In this document: piece by piece, positions 11,921 through 25,088 of the stretch
Layout of the letters: each line of letters starts with the position of its first letter
How positions within the stretch are numbered: the first letter of the stretch is position 1
Source of the DNA: Lingula anatina
Lineage: Eukaryota > Brachiopoda > Lingulata > Lingulida > Lingulidae
Direction of reading: 5' to 3'
Length of the DNA: 64,000 bases
Assembly: GCF_001039355.2 (NCBI RefSeq)
Contig: NW_019775618.1
Location: 14,908-78,907, forward strand
Translations under genes and position numbers: made by a program
Notes under the pieces: generated by a model
What the model was told of the DNA's origin: nothing
Databases searched by the model: none
Seen by the model: only the letters and a program-made list of their open reading frames with translations

Positions 11921-12265
11921 TTATACATAGAACTCTTTCATACAGGGAATAAACGCGAAAGCATGCCGCTCATTTCTGACGCACTTCAACTCGTCATCCC
12001 TGCAGGCATCCCGGAATATCTTCATAATACTAACAAAGGCGATCACCAACGGCAGTCCGCACAACATCACAAAGGACCAAGTGGCAATCCAGATTAGGAC
12101 ATTCATGTGGTATTTCACTCCGAAGAATATCAATATTATCCCAACAGCAAATGTTCCCCAAGCGATGACCATAACGGCCCAAAAAGCCAGGTCTTTCAAT
12201 TCCATCTGCATGAAGAGAATCTTGGGGGGCTCCTCCATCGCTTCCTCGCCTTCCTCGGAATCCAT
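11921..12265 (-). CDS. small orphan protein with two membrane segments
   Basis: I do not recognise this 114-residue, single-exon protein. The ATG at 12265 has A at -3 and G at +4. The N-terminus is acidic (MDSEEGEEAMEEPP). Two hydrophobic helices follow, about residues 27-48 (around FWAVMVIAWGTFAVGIILIF) and 54-80 (around WIATWSFVMLCGLPLVIAFV), joined by a short loop. A charged tail with two Cys (RDACRDDELKC) and a further Cys near the end closes it. The topology suggests both ends face the same side, probably the cytosol. The stretch is richer in GC than its surroundings, which supports real coding. A spliced 5' or 3' extension cannot be excluded. Confidence 0.55.
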   Translation of the reverse strand: MDSEEGEEAMEEPPKILFMQMELKDLAFWAVMVIAWGTFAVGIILIFFGVKYHMNVLIWIATWSFVMLCGLPLVIAFVSIMKIFRDACRDDELKCVRNERHAFAFIPCMKEFYV

Positions 12266-12460
12266 TTTTGAAATCTTTGACGCTTTATCAATTGTCTTAA
12301 CTGGTTAATATCTCGAAATGAGATATAACTCTGACCCTATGAACAAAATTTCGCCTGAGATAAAACGCTCGGCGTGGGACAAAAGGCTCCTAACTTTTAA
12401 TTTGCTCTAAGAAGCCCTACCGCCCTATGCCTTGCGCTCCGTATGTCTTGTTTTGGTTTC

Positions 12461-12518
12461 ACATTTAGTACTATTTAGTACGGCACATTTAGTACTATTT
12501 AGTACTGTTTAGTACGAC
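12461..12518. repeat. tandem TTTAGTAC repeats
   Basis: Five copies of TTTAGTAC occur, arranged as two copies of a block of about 24 bases (ACATTTAGTACTATTTAGTAC) plus an extra unit. They lie about 200-250 bases upstream of the start of the minus-strand small membrane protein. Confidence 0.85.
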
Positions 12519-15352
12519 ACACGACACAGTACGTTCCCAAAGGGCAGTGACTCCTCACAGGGACCGAGGAATTCAACAGTCATTGCTGAGAGCAAACACC
12601 CAAAAGGCGCGAATCGTGAAAATGCCTCACGTAACAGCTTGTCGTCCGTTCCTCTCCTCGGATTGAATCTCACATCGATATCTGTAGCGGATGCCGAAGA
12701 CTCTGCTTACCGTTGCAATCACGGTATCGTTTCCCCATATTTTAATTAAATTACATTACGAAGAATGCGTTCACTGAAGCAGTTCGACCATAGTTTCTCT
12801 ATTTAGCAGATGTCCTTACGTTGTATCCGCCACTGCAGGAGATATGCGATGCTAATATCCGTTTTACTTGGAGCTCTGAAATTAAATCGAACACTGTTAT
12901 TTATAAATTGAAAACAGTATAAAACCGTCTTCTGAATTTAATTACTAGATCAGGACACGACAATCTAAATTCAACGTGTCCCAGATTTACAACAATCTTT
13001 CACCTATATGCAATACTACAGAATTCATGAATGATGCTTTATTTTCCCTGTGTGGTTCACTTAGAAACACATTCATTTCGATACAACGTGAACGCTAATC
13101 GTAATAATTCTACAAAGACATTCAGTGTACATACACTTCACAGGTATCCTTACATACTTGGAAGCAAATTTACATATCACCAGATGTACATATGAAGGGG
13201 GTACTTCAGTTTCCACCCCTCCCCCGAACGTCTGTTGCTCCCACTGTGTGACCTTTTCATCTACCAGTGCCATTCGACTTCCGCACCCCGGTCTCATACC
13301 GTGATGACATGGCACTTACGTGTCCCCCCCTCAAACAGAATCAAGCTGGGGCATTTTGCCCATTGTTACCTTGCATTATTGGATGCGTAGTCTCGATCAG
13401 TCTTTCCCTTGAACCTTTCATGTCTTAATCACGTCCTCGACACTTGTATTTCAATCCATAATGCTTCTATTTTTTTAGTTAATTTTCCTGAACAGATTTA
13501 TATGAGCTAGGCATGCTTTAGAGCATATAGGCCTGTCATAATGGTACTTTGCATTTAGTTGCATTAACTATTATTATACCAGTATTTTACCGATCACTTC
13601 CTCTTCTGCATTTCAAGATAATTTAACGGTCCCTTGAGCAATCGGGAGGCTTTTGTTACAAAACCCTATGGCCATCTTAGGTCATTGGTAGTTTGTACGG
13701 TATCAAAGTTATTTTTACAGAATGTCCATATATGACACTTTATATAACCAAGTAGGGCTTAGATTTATTAAATATATTTTCCTTTTTTTTGTAAATTTGA
13801 ATCGATACTTCAAGATCACATTGACCTACAGTTCTGACAAAATGCCATTAATTGTTTTCAATATTAACTAATTTTGTGAATGTATTAGAAAAGCTTTGAC
13901 GCTCTAGAACAAGTCCATTGTTTGGTAAGATAACACGCCCACATATTCTGAGCAATTCCGTTTTTTTTTTTTATTCATTCGGATTATGTAAATCAGTTTG
14001 TCAAGATCATCGAATTTCAATTTGAAATGCCAGCTATTACGTACACATGTAAGTGAATCTGTATAGTTAATTTTAAGCCTAATGAAGCATCATTTATCTC
14101 CAAAAACACGGGATGATGTTTCGGATCTGGAGGCGGTTTCTTGTACGTATGCAAAGGGTGGTATCAAATTACCAATCTAACGAGAGTGAAAAGTATAAAA
14201 AAAAAAAAAAAAAACTCGTCAAATCCTATCGATGGCAGGATCTGACGATCGTGGTTGTCTTTGAAACAAATGAGAGGTTCCGTTTTCGTGTGGCTTTTTT
14301 GCAATGTGGAGCATTTTCGTGAGCTTTGCTGCATGCAGGCTTTACACAGACAAAGAAATGGAATTTTAACATAGTATTGGGTATATTGGATTTAGACTTA
14401 TTTTGTATTATAAAAACAAATGAGTGTACAATATTTGATGTGTGAATGGTTCCATTTGACGCTGACACAACAGTGTTATGTAACAGCTATGCATGAGACT
14501 GCCAAATACTAGGTCAATCTTTGCGCAAATACTGTTAGTCTATGATAGCCAACCTAGAAACGTAAAAACACTTTGATTGAGAGCTGTTTAAGCTGACTTT
14601 TTTTGTAAAATGGAAGAGAGACATTTTTTATTCCAATAAATGGATTAAAGCAACTATATTAGCAAAGTTATTTTCGTGAAGGCATTCTTATTTTCAAAGT
14701 CGTTTTAAATATGACTACGTGTGGTAGTTTGAAAAAACAAGAGCCGAAAGATATTCATGAGTATAGATGTAGAAATGTTAAACCGCTTTGAAATAGATGC
14801 AAAAATAAATAACCCCCGGAGCCGAAATAAGAAGCGATCTGTGTCAAAAACCTGAGCGTGTATTCGAAGTTTATGTTTTATTTGAATAGTCTTCAATATT
14901 AAATCAACATTAAACGCACTTCAGTATAAATAAAACCCTTATGCTGGACCTACTAATTACCTAATATTTTGTTGGAATTCATCATCTCTAACGCTTATAT
15001 TCCAAATCTGTATCTGCTTGACCTACTAGCCTACAGTTTCCTGCAACAATATACTGGCAAAACCACCAGATGTCACCACCGTCCAAGTGCATACCCGTTC
15101 GGTCGATGTACAATAGATGGCGAAACTGTTTCCTATACTGCAGCAGTACTTGTTACTCTCGGGGACTATCTCATAAGTTCACACATTTAAGTATCTCCAA
15201 ACAGCATTTCTCTAGGGTACCATCTCAAAAATTCACAAATTATAAAGTACAGTGCAAAACCAGTCGACCACTCCCTATTTTAAAATACCAGGCTCCTATT
15301 CAAACCTGACATTTGTGAAGAGTTTCAGCTTCACTGCAAATAAAAGTATATA

Positions 15353-15376
15353 TATATATATCAATTAGATTCAAAG

Positions 15377-15460
<84 letters not shown>

Positions 15461-15485
15461 AAACTTTGAATCTAATTGATATATA
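15353..15485. repeat. perfect inverted repeat enclosing an (AT)n tract
   Basis: The arm TATCAATTAGATTCAAAGTT at about 15358-15378 recurs as its reverse complement at about 15462-15482. Between the arms is an uninterrupted AT dinucleotide tract of about 76 bases, itself self-complementary. The whole can form one hairpin of over 60 base pairs. Confidence 0.9.
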
Positions 15486-17877
15486 AAAACTGGTGTCTCG
15501 GAGCTGTTGCGGGAGTGCGAAAAAAGCGGATGTCATTATTTTAACTTTTACTTGAAATATGTAGGTTTATCGTATGTCAGTGTGCAGTTTCTACGTAGTA
15601 ATAGAACGTAAGTTAGCGCATGTGGTTAAAATCTTATCAAAGGAGCTACTGGTGCGGGTGCAAAGCTATTGGGTGTTTTTAATTTAACATCTCGACCAAG
15701 AATTTTAGAACAGAAAGTAAGAGTTACTTATCCAAATTATACGGGCTCATTATCACTCGGAAGTTGTTATAAGATACTCCGAAATTCAGGGTATACATGT
15801 ACATCAAACAAAAAGTGTCTGCGTTTCTCCATAACTTATTCAAAGCACAGACTGTAGCAGCTGCTCTCAAGATGAACCTCTTGCGCTTGCTCGAGCATTC
15901 CGCTTCATATACAGGCCTTAATGGGTGTGTGATACAAATTGCGTAGATATGCTATCTAGGACGCTTAATTCTTTAACATGTTGCATGCCACAGTGAAAAC
16001 GCATTCCATGTTATAAAAACGTTAAAAGATAAAAAGCAATTTGCTTCGCTTTTCTTGCTTCGCTTCTTTTTCATCATTTCGAGTATTATTTAAATAATAT
16101 ATGATGTATATAAAACGATATTTATATGGCTAAATCTAAGTTTTATTTTCAAAAAGTGGTCCGTAAGTTTTCATCTGATCGTGTATGGCGTGTATCATCA
16201 TTACGTATCCTAAACGTCTGCACTATGTCAAGGGCGCTTTTGATAAAATGTCGCTTAGAGCTTATAAATACGGGATTGTTTTACCACAGCGTATATAATT
16301 TCATTATTTTCCTTGTTTGTTCGCCGCCGTGTGAACGAAAATGGAGTAGATACAGTGCATCTAAGACGGGATTGGTGCGGGTCCGAATCAATACGCAAGT
16401 GAACACATTGCTGAATAGAGAAGCAGAATATGTTTGCAAATGGTTTTTATGACAAAACAGCATCTGGTCATTGAAAACTCATTATTATTTTATATACAGC
16501 TGTTATAATGTTCACATTGCAGGACCAATCTTGCAATATTTATTAGTTTTCAAACATTGTAGATAGACATTAAGGATATTTGTTTGCTGTGGCGGTATAT
16601 AGGAGTTTGATTACACCTCTACTTAGAGTTATTTGTAGTATGCAAAAATAGTTACTTACCCTATACGTTTTGCATTAAGACTATGAAACATTGGAATGCA
16701 TTTGTGTATGTAGGCAAGCGAAATGTTGTCACAACAGACTGATTGTGAAAACAACGAGCATTACATGTACTGTTAGAGACGATGCGCAGCTGTATTAGCT
16801 TATCTTCTAAACTCAGGGCATGCACGTTAACTGATGTCAGATTTGTGAGGAGAAAACATGAAAATAAAAACGCAAATTACGCATTTGGTTATAACTCTTT
16901 GATGTTTTGAGTTAAAAAAAAAGACACGGGAAATGAATACCCAACTGTTGAGTAGAAATGCTCCAATTGCTGCAATTGGTTGAAAGTGATGCAAGTGAAC
17001 AGCCAGTCGTTATGATGATTACATTTATGTTTCCAGATGTTATATCTACATCGGAGAGGAAAATTCGTGTTTTAATAAATATTTAAATCACTATGTGTAT
17101 GGTTCTGTTCACCTGAGAGAGGTATCTTGAGAGAAAGAGAGGGAGGTTTCGATTAAGAGACACTGTCTAGTGTGCATAAACATAAATGAGCCAATTGCAT
17201 CCGTTTTGGTAATACATTCTTGGGTAAAGGTAAAGTGCGGACTCTAGAAACTAAAATCAAAAGCCTCTTGGAACTTCTGTATGTCTTTCATTTTCTTCGA
17301 ATGCGAATAATGAGACACATGTACAGTGGTTGAAGTTTCATATGTGTATCATGAAACATAAAGGATTTTTAAAAAGCATGCAGTGGTGACAGTGGAAGAA
17401 AATCCTCACTCAATAGTTCATTTGGTCATTTCGAAAAACGCTCTACGGTATTTCCACCCAACATTACATTGTTTATAATCAGTGGTTTTGAATGAATATC
17501 CAAAAGTACCCTGGTATCTCACTTACTTCGATTTGAACGTATGTTAACTACATGTATAGCTGAAAAATAGGGAACAGCGTCTATGCCCTTCTATGCATGT
17601 ACGTCAGCGTTAACTTTCTTTTTACCTTTTTCAACGGTGTATATTAATAAAGCCGTAAACTTTATGTGAATAGGTAGGTGTACATAGGTTTATACCAGTA
17701 AAAATCACATCACAGAAGCCGATAGCTTTAAAGGCGCCTCTCTTTTGCACCACGTGTTTCCCAGAAAGCACATTAATCAATTTCCTCACACATAAGAAAC
17801 CATACAAACATCCAAGCATTATAACCTGATAGTTACACACTACTACAGATCAGGTACCCCTTTTCCTACCAAAGAGA

Positions 17878-17905
17878 GGGGGGGGGGGGGTCGAGGGGGA
17901 GGGGG
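17878..17905 (+). repeat. G-run, possible G-quadruplex
   Basis: A run of 13 G is followed by TCGA, five G, A and five G, which satisfies the four-G-tract pattern for a quadruplex. It lies in the gene-poor region, so no regulatory role can be assigned. Confidence 0.6.
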
Positions 17906-18795
17906 TAAGACAAGTCCTCTGGACCCAGTAGTATAAGTTAGATAAAGTCACGGAATTTTCAGACGAGGCAAATATCTTGTGTGCCCAAAAGAAAACACAA
18001 CGTTCCTTGTGCATTTTGACCGAGTTGGCCAGTAATTGTACTTAAAAAAAATTGAAAAAAATCTGGTATTGGGTGGATTGTGATTCTAAAGCTTCATTTC
18101 ACAATAACTTGCTCTCTGTAACCGATGCCCAGTTGAGATATGATGAGGATACGAGATCAACATCTGAAGGGGACCTCAGGGAAATCAAACTTCGACAATC
18201 ATTAGAAAAGCTAGAGGTACCCAGATGAGGTTTTAATGACAAGTTAATGCTTTTCTTAAAATACACCATGTTAAGTGCAGTGGGGGCACACGTGTGGTCA
18301 GTGGAAGTCATGTGTTTATGGTGTTAAATGAAGCCGAAGATGGCCTTAAGAGCCGTTCTGAGACTATGCATTAGTATAGCTTGGCAAGCATATACCCCCG
18401 GTACACTCTGATGAACATGCTCAGGGGTTACAAGGTTACAGAAACAACGTTTTAATTATCTTGTCGGGGGATCAAAAGATTGCCAGTGTCAGTGCTTGAC
18501 TTTGATTATTCTCTCAGAGATCGGACAATTTTAAGTTGCTGCAAACAGTGATAAAAGTGACTTTGATCAATTTGGTCAGTATGGCAGGTTACGGGAACGT
18601 AATTAAGATATTCTGATTGATGAAATATCATTTTCCGGTCAAAGCATCAGACATGTGCACACTTTTGATGACTCGGCCAATACTATATGTGAATGTGTTG
18701 TTAAAAAAATTCTTAATTAAAATTAGACCAGTTTTGGGCTATAACTCCTTTTTGACACAGGCCAGTTCTTTCAATAAACTGTGACAAACTTTGCA

Positions 18796-18832
18796 AATAA
18801 ATAAATAAATAAATAAATAAATGAATAAATAA
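18796..18832. repeat. (AAAT)n microsatellite
   Basis: About nine tetranucleotide units of AAAT/AATA with one G interruption. Confidence 0.95.
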
Positions 18833-21237
18833 AGGACGTCATCTAGCTATGAGGCTCATGTTGACATTGGATGGACCTATCTGCGAAGTCTCGCTGCAGC
18901 AGTGGACGTAGTTTTCTACAATCACTCTGCTTACCAGTAATAAACAAAAATAATTCTTCAGGGAAAATCGCAGCAGTGTTATGTTAAATTCAACGCATTT
19001 GCATCGCTTACTACTAAAAAAACGCCCACTGTAGGCTCTATGTCTCATATTATTTCAGTTAAAATACTCAATGCCTCCGTTTTGACGATAACAATAGCTT
19101 CAGTGCACATAACATTTATCGATGCACGAAAAAATACCCTTAGTCTCAATAACAAAACGATCTACACGCAAAGAAGACACTCAAGTAGAATAATGCATCT
19201 TGCGAACAGAGGTGTTTCTTGGAATGCCTACTGACACAGAATTCACGCCTCAAGCCAACATTACTAATACTGATCATGACTTCGACATACACTTAGATGA
19301 AGAATACTGATTCGTGTAGGGATACTCCGAATGTGATATCAAGTAGAAATCTATAATTAGGAAAGTCAAAATTACGCTATATAGGTGCCTACATGTTTTA
19401 AATATCTGCTGCCTCTTTCTTTTTGATCGGAGAACCACATTTTTGGTGCGCACATACTGCACTTCAATAACAAATACCTTTCAGTTATTTATTCCAGACG
19501 CCGATTCAAACAAAAGGCTCTGGCCCATTCACATAGGGGAAGACTAATACAAACTTTCTCTAAATAAGGATCGCCAGAACTCCATTTTGCTGCCCATTGT
19601 CCTTTATACGCCCATAGTCTCGCCCAGATTAACAAATGCGCCTCCTGCACACTGTAAATTGCAGTCGAGAATTCAAGAGAGAACAGTCACATTTTCCGTC
19701 TTACTTTAGTTTTCAAAGTATTAACACAATTATATGTACCAGTACATGTCATATCTTATACTTACCGTGATGTCAAAACTCTATATTTAAGTGATGTCAG
19801 ATCCCACAGAACATTCAGCGGATGTAAAAACACAACGAGGGAGACTGCCACAGCAAAAATCCACCTCAATGCTATTAGGTTCTACAGCTGACAATTCATT
19901 TCCGTTCTTCTTCGATCTGTGAGTAACAGTGCAATACTCTTGGAAACAATCATATCATCACTCCTGCAATAAGACATACACCTTCTGGTAACAGGGGCCA
20001 GACATTATATAACGTCTTCATTGTCTGGGTGGATATCTCGAAGGCGAACAGGCTTGTAGATGGCAGACGGGCATTGATGGTTTCTATACAGGAGTTCGGT
20101 GTTATTTGGCAACATGTGTTTGGCGATGAACACAGTAGCACGGGTAATACCGCCGAGACCCTAGCCCGTTCATACGTGTCTGAGGTGCCCAGATGCAATT
20201 ATTGAATACAATTAAACTACCCCGCCACTGCTTCACAGAGGGTTCCAAAATTATGTTGAAGCAAGTATACAGCGTCACTTCTCCGCATTTGATGGATAAT
20301 GACGTTTCTAATGCTACCCATATGTTTATGAGTAACTCAGAATGAATGATAAGACACAACTTTACTATTCTGCAGATGGTTTACAGAGAGTTTTGAAATA
20401 TTACCATCAGGATAGGGGTTTGCAAATGATACTCTATACCTATAGTGTCGGCGCTTCACAAATATCGGCTAGTACAATTACTGACCATGGCTCGCCCATT
20501 CCGCTGTTGGCACGATATCTTTCCATCTCATTGCTACTGGGCACACGGTCATTACAAACCGTTATACCATATGCGTCAGAGCTCCTAAATCTTTCAATTT
20601 ACCTCAGTTTCTTTGACGATGATGATATACGTCGTCGAATATTGTATCATCTGTATCTAACCCTCTTAGTTGCAAGTCATAAGCGTGGCTTCAGTAAAAT
20701 ACGTGCAGGTTCCGTATAAATGCTACAGAGAAGATTTTCTGAACTTTGTCTTTATTAAGTAGAATAGTCCAAAATGTCTTGTCTCAGCTGTAATTTACAG
20801 GCAATATTGAGCGAGCACAATATAACTAGTGTTTCTCCTTCTCATAACAGCATTGTACGTTTTCTCCAGCCAAAATTACCACAAACATTTTCTTCATCAC
20901 TCATACCAGTACAAACAACACAGGGTATTTGGTTCAAGACCGATTTTATTACATAATCCCACCAATGAATTTTCTTGAAAATTAATTTGATATAACAGCA
21001 AATTGTTGCAAGTATAATGTATTATGTCTTTAGGAATTTAAATAGAAGAGAAATAGTCAGCACAAGTCATTATCATTTACAAACCATTCTGCGACTATTT
21101 CGTTTGGAGGGTTGTAAAGAGACCGTTATTGGAGATGGGGATAGCCATAAAATGTCGTTTGACTGTTCCTAACTGTTTCTGTGTTACTCTGTTTTGTTAG
21201 TGATCTTACAGAATATTGCTTCCATCTGGGGTCTTGT

Positions 21238-21262
21238 ATCTCTCTCTCTCTCTCTCTCTCTC
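21238..21262. repeat. (TC)n microsatellite
   Basis: An uninterrupted CT/TC dinucleotide tract of about 12 units in the gene-poor region. Confidence 0.95.
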
Positions 21263-22311
21263 TTGCCCTTTCACTAAACCAATTGTAGATGGGTTCAATA
21301 TACCTAAAATATTGGTTAAATTCACAAATGACTTGAATGAAATAATTTACTTATTGTAAACACAAAGCGAAAAAATACGGCATTGTAATCAAATATATAA
21401 GCCGTAACTAAACAACAGTGAAAATATCCAAAATAATTTACTAATTACAAAAGGGATAGAAATATACAGTACATAATTCCAGACAAACAAATAAAAACCA
21501 AGTATTTATAACTGAATAAGAAACATTAGTAATTACTATAATTAAAAAGGTAGATACGCAAAACATACACTGTAAATATAGTGCGATGAGATAAAAAATG
21601 AAATAATAAATAATACAAAGGAAACAAACAATAAAAGCATATGCCATATGTTTTCATTGGAATACGTTTTTAAGCGTGTTCCATATTATTTCTTATTTGT
21701 ATTTTTTCTTTCTTTCATATAAATGTACTTTAAGTTCAAAATTGTAGTAAATATGTGCATAACTGATATATTCAATGATACTTTAAAATAACCATGCATG
21801 GCGGCAGATTTATCATGCTATTCTGATTTTCTGTAATTAAAACTCTGGCAGTGACATACCACAGCCAGGAGATTGGGTCCCTGGTGTGACTTACACTTGA
21901 CAATTAGGCGAATTGTGTAGATGTGGGATTGCTACCAATCAACACCTTCTACTACACATTTTGGATATCGTCTTTTTTTATAAATTCATTCTCATCATTG
22001 AAATCCTTTGTTAGGTGTATTTTTGTACTAGAAATGTTCAACTTTGATATAATTTTGTGTTGTTCAGCTTTTATATGCTTAAGAAACATATTGCGTTATT
22101 ATATACATGTATGGCAACATTCTACAGTGTCGAATGAACAAGATAACGAACTGACATAAAAATAAGAAAGGTTTAAGATATTATCGATTGTGTCAGATAT
22201 AACTATGAAATATTCTTCTGTTTGGACTATTCAAATTTGTTAAAAATGGAAATACCAAAATTATGATTATGGTACGATTTTCCTTGAAAAATCATAAACT
22301 TAGTCTATGAC

Positions 22312-22522
22312 CCCATTCCCACAGATTTATAGATCGATCTATCCCCGTGGGGAGACTCACTAGATTACTGTCAGCTTAGCCGGCTTAAATGTCTGCCCCT
22401 CCTACTAAAAGCTGTAAGGGGGTAATTAACTTCCGTGCGCGGTCGGCTGACAGCAATTTAGCGTGAACCCCCATGGTGTTAGGTCGATTTAGTTGGATCG
22501 ATCTAAATCTCTGAATGCGCTC
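22312..22522. mobile_element. MITE-1 family, copy 2
   Basis: A complete-looking copy of the short inverted-repeat element. The left end is CATTCCCACAGATTTATAGATCGATC and the right end TCGATCTAAATCTCTGAATGCG. The central CTGTCAGC and GCTGACAG blocks are shared with the copy at 6088-6297, but in inverted order. No coding capacity. Confidence 0.75.
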
Positions 22523-22926
22523 TAAGTGATTGAGTTTTAACTGTTAAAACAGCAAAATAAAACGACCATTGTCTTAAAGTAGCGCATTTATTTGTGCGAA
22601 AATAACTCACAAAGCCATATTTAATTTACACGTTAACAACTTAAAACAACTTACTTTTAACATGTCTATGCACACCTATTCAAAGTACCGTACATGTACA
22701 CAGTTCACAGGGTATTTCTGACTCAGGTTGGTAAACTGAACTGAAAGCTAAAGGCACCATTCAGCGTAAGACCCAGATCTTGCTCAAAAATATTGTTGAA
22801 TAGGGATACTTCAGCGTTTTTAAGAGGCTAATGTGAGAACATGCCGTTAAATGCACGGATTCAGTACAGTTATGGCCTAATTTGTCTTTTAGTAAATGAT
22901 TTTCGACTGCGATTTACATGCACCAT

Positions 22927-24676
22927 CTACGATAAAAGAGATTCAAAATATTTAGCAAAGACCCGTTTGTAATACTCCATTTTAAATAGTACTTTAAAAT
23001 GGGTAGTGTATATTTCCATATATTTACAATGTAATCTGTTAAGTGTGAACGCTGGTGACCATTTTGACGGTGCCACACGGAGAGAGGTGTCGTTTTTATT
23101 ATATTGGCAATACTGTCCAACTTGAAACAGAAGGTTCTTAAAATAACTGAGCTCGTCATAGAAATCGCCATCTTGGTCATTCATAATGTTTTCAAATTTA
23201 GATTTAAAATGATTGTACAGCATGTAATCTGCACTGTTTGCTTCTTGGAATAGTTTAGTTACAAGTGGGTCATTGTCTTGCAGAAGAGAGCTGTAGGTAT
23301 CAGACGTTTGTGGTCGTAGTTTTAGGTATATGATGTCAGATATGTCCCAGCACAGCATTCTTCGAGTCAAAATCAGTCCTTGGTCGAAGTATTCAAGTGG
23401 GATTAAAAGGTGGAATTCTGCGTCCAATTTACGAATATAGTCACTGACATAGTTATTGTCTGAGAAAAGAGTCTTGTTGTTTGGAAACCCAAGGTATTTT
23501 AACATATAGTTGCTCATAAGGTCTCTGGATTTTGAGTACATTGGTTTGGTAAAGTAATCTCTCAGTGTACTGTCCCCATTTTGCCGTAACACATTACCCA
23601 TGCGAAAGAAATTAAAATGAGATTTAAACCTTTCAAAAGGTTCTCTGACCGTTGTGACAAAAAATGTTTCTTCGGTGGTAAATTGACGGAGAATCTCTGG
23701 TTTGTATCTGCCGTGTGTTGCCCACACTTCGTTTGCTTTCAGAGGCAGACGATCATGTTGGTCTCGCAGAATCCCGCTTTTCGAGTCACTAGACGAGATA
23801 GCTACTCTTAGGCGATTTCTGTAGGCATATCTGAGGACTACAGCAGATAATGTTGTAGAGCCAGTTTTGTGAATTTTTATACTGACTATTTTTGTCTTTG
23901 GTTTGCACTGTCTTTTATCGTCAGATTGAGTTCCATTGTTGAATTTTAAAGACAGCAGCGGTATCAAAGAGGACAAATCTGAATCACTTTCGAGGATCCT
24001 AGAAATAAAACCGAAACATGGATTAAGTGCCTCAGTGATCATGGAAGGGCGAGAGCTCAGTGCATAACTACGCTTTACTATTTTCAAATATCGACACCAT
24101 GATAAAATGTAAAGATTTTCTATTCAAACTGCAATTTGAATTTTTTCATAAATTAATTTCAGCATACAGTGCAGTTTGTTATTTCTTCGTTTGATTTTTT
24201 TACTTTTTGAACAGGGCTTGTTTTATATAATACTGCCTAAACATATAGGCCAACACACGCACTTCCCAAAAAATAAAAATAAATACCACAAAGACTACGT
24301 CAATTCCTAACCGCTTTGACGGCTGTATGCAGCTGTACGTAATGCCGCAATTAGCATTAATATTTTATTCTTTTTTTTTCTAAATTGTAAATGTGTTGTT
24401 TGATCATTTTACCCCTGTTAATTATTGAAACAAGCAACAGGTTGGTAATGAACTACGCACATATTACTGAAGGTGACGTTGTTGTTTTCCTATTGATTGA
24501 CTTTTGTTTAGAAATTAATACGTAGGTGCACGAGAACAAAATTTAAACTATGATTAAGATTACACAGAAAATTGGAGGATTCAAAAAGTGTTATTTGGTA
24601 GTAAAATGTTAAGATTCCACAAGGCATGATGAGTCATCTTTATAATTTGAATATTTGCAGTCAAGTGATAAAAACA

Positions 24677-24707
<31 letters not shown>

Positions 24708-25088
24708 AATTCACAATTACACACAAAGAGCTTTAAAATCTCTCTCTCTCTCTCTCTCTATCACTCTAAGTGTGTGTGTGTGTGTCATGCATATATGCAG
24801 GCCGCTGTGTGTATAGTTCACATTGTACATCTTACTTGTGATATAGTCCAAGGTCAAGATCAAAGTATCAAGTACAATATAAAATGAAACCCACCTTGAC
24901 ATAACCTGAAATTCGTCCAAGTTCGCCTGAGAAATCCTATCGTCTGAAAGCACCGCATTGTGGATGACAGTGCACCCCGTCACTTCGCCGTCCCACTCAT
25001 AGAAACATATAAAACCAATCAAAATAATTCCAATAAATATAAAAATCAAATCTCTATGTCGCAGAGAAAAAGCCTGAGTTGCCTCCAT
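22927..25088 (-). CDS. galactose 3-O-sulfotransferase-like Golgi enzyme (Gal3ST family)
   Basis: Two exons, 25088-24895 and 23998-22927, join in phase 2 (TCAAG|GTGGGT to TTTCTAG|GATCC) to give 421 residues, close to the roughly 420 of vertebrate galactosylceramide sulfotransferase. The protein is a type II membrane protein: a short cytosolic tail, a hydrophobic anchor at about residues 13-30 (LIFIFIGIILIGFICFY), then a lumenal domain. The 5'-phosphosulfate-binding loop is KIHKTGSTTL (106-115) and the 3'-phosphate-binding region is VREPFERFKSHF (about 182-193), both hallmarks of PAPS-dependent carbohydrate sulfotransferases of the GAL3ST family. The expected reaction is transfer of sulfate from PAPS to the 3-OH of a terminal galactose on glycolipid or glycoprotein in the Golgi. 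It is head-to-head with a fucosyltransferase. Which GAL3ST paralogue it corresponds to cannot be told by eye. Confidence 0.9.
24684..24785. repeat. clustered (CA)n, (CT)n and (GT)n microsatellites
   Basis: A CA tract (24684-24707), a CT tract (24740-24759) and a GT tract (24772-24785) lie within about 100 bases of the sulfotransferase intron. The CA and GT tracts are mutually complementary. Confidence 0.95.

Larger units (their letters stand above)
12519..22311. other. gene-poor stretch
   Basis: Nearly 10 kb without a gene I can support. The frames present are short and not conserved-looking (for example 13073-13315 minus and 20342-20719 plus). Contents are simple repeats listed separately, A/T tracts and scattered CpG. 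Undetected small non-coding RNA genes or distal exons remain possible. Confidence 0.5.

Noticed and set aside
13073-13315. 80-residue minus-strand frame in the gene desert
   Set aside because: No domain, no splice partners of matching phase and no convincing start context; chance frame.
20342-20719. 125-residue plus-strand frame, the longest in the gene-poor region
   Set aside because: Composition follows the local AT-rich DNA, no recognisable motif, no promoter or splice support. A real orphan cannot be fully excluded.
20930-20942. GGTTCAAGACC resembling a tRNA B box
   Set aside because: No A box at the right distance upstream and no cloverleaf can be folded around it.
22914-23180. Overlapping minus-strand frame at the end of the sulfotransferase
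   Set aside because: It is an out-of-frame shadow of the sulfotransferase exon.
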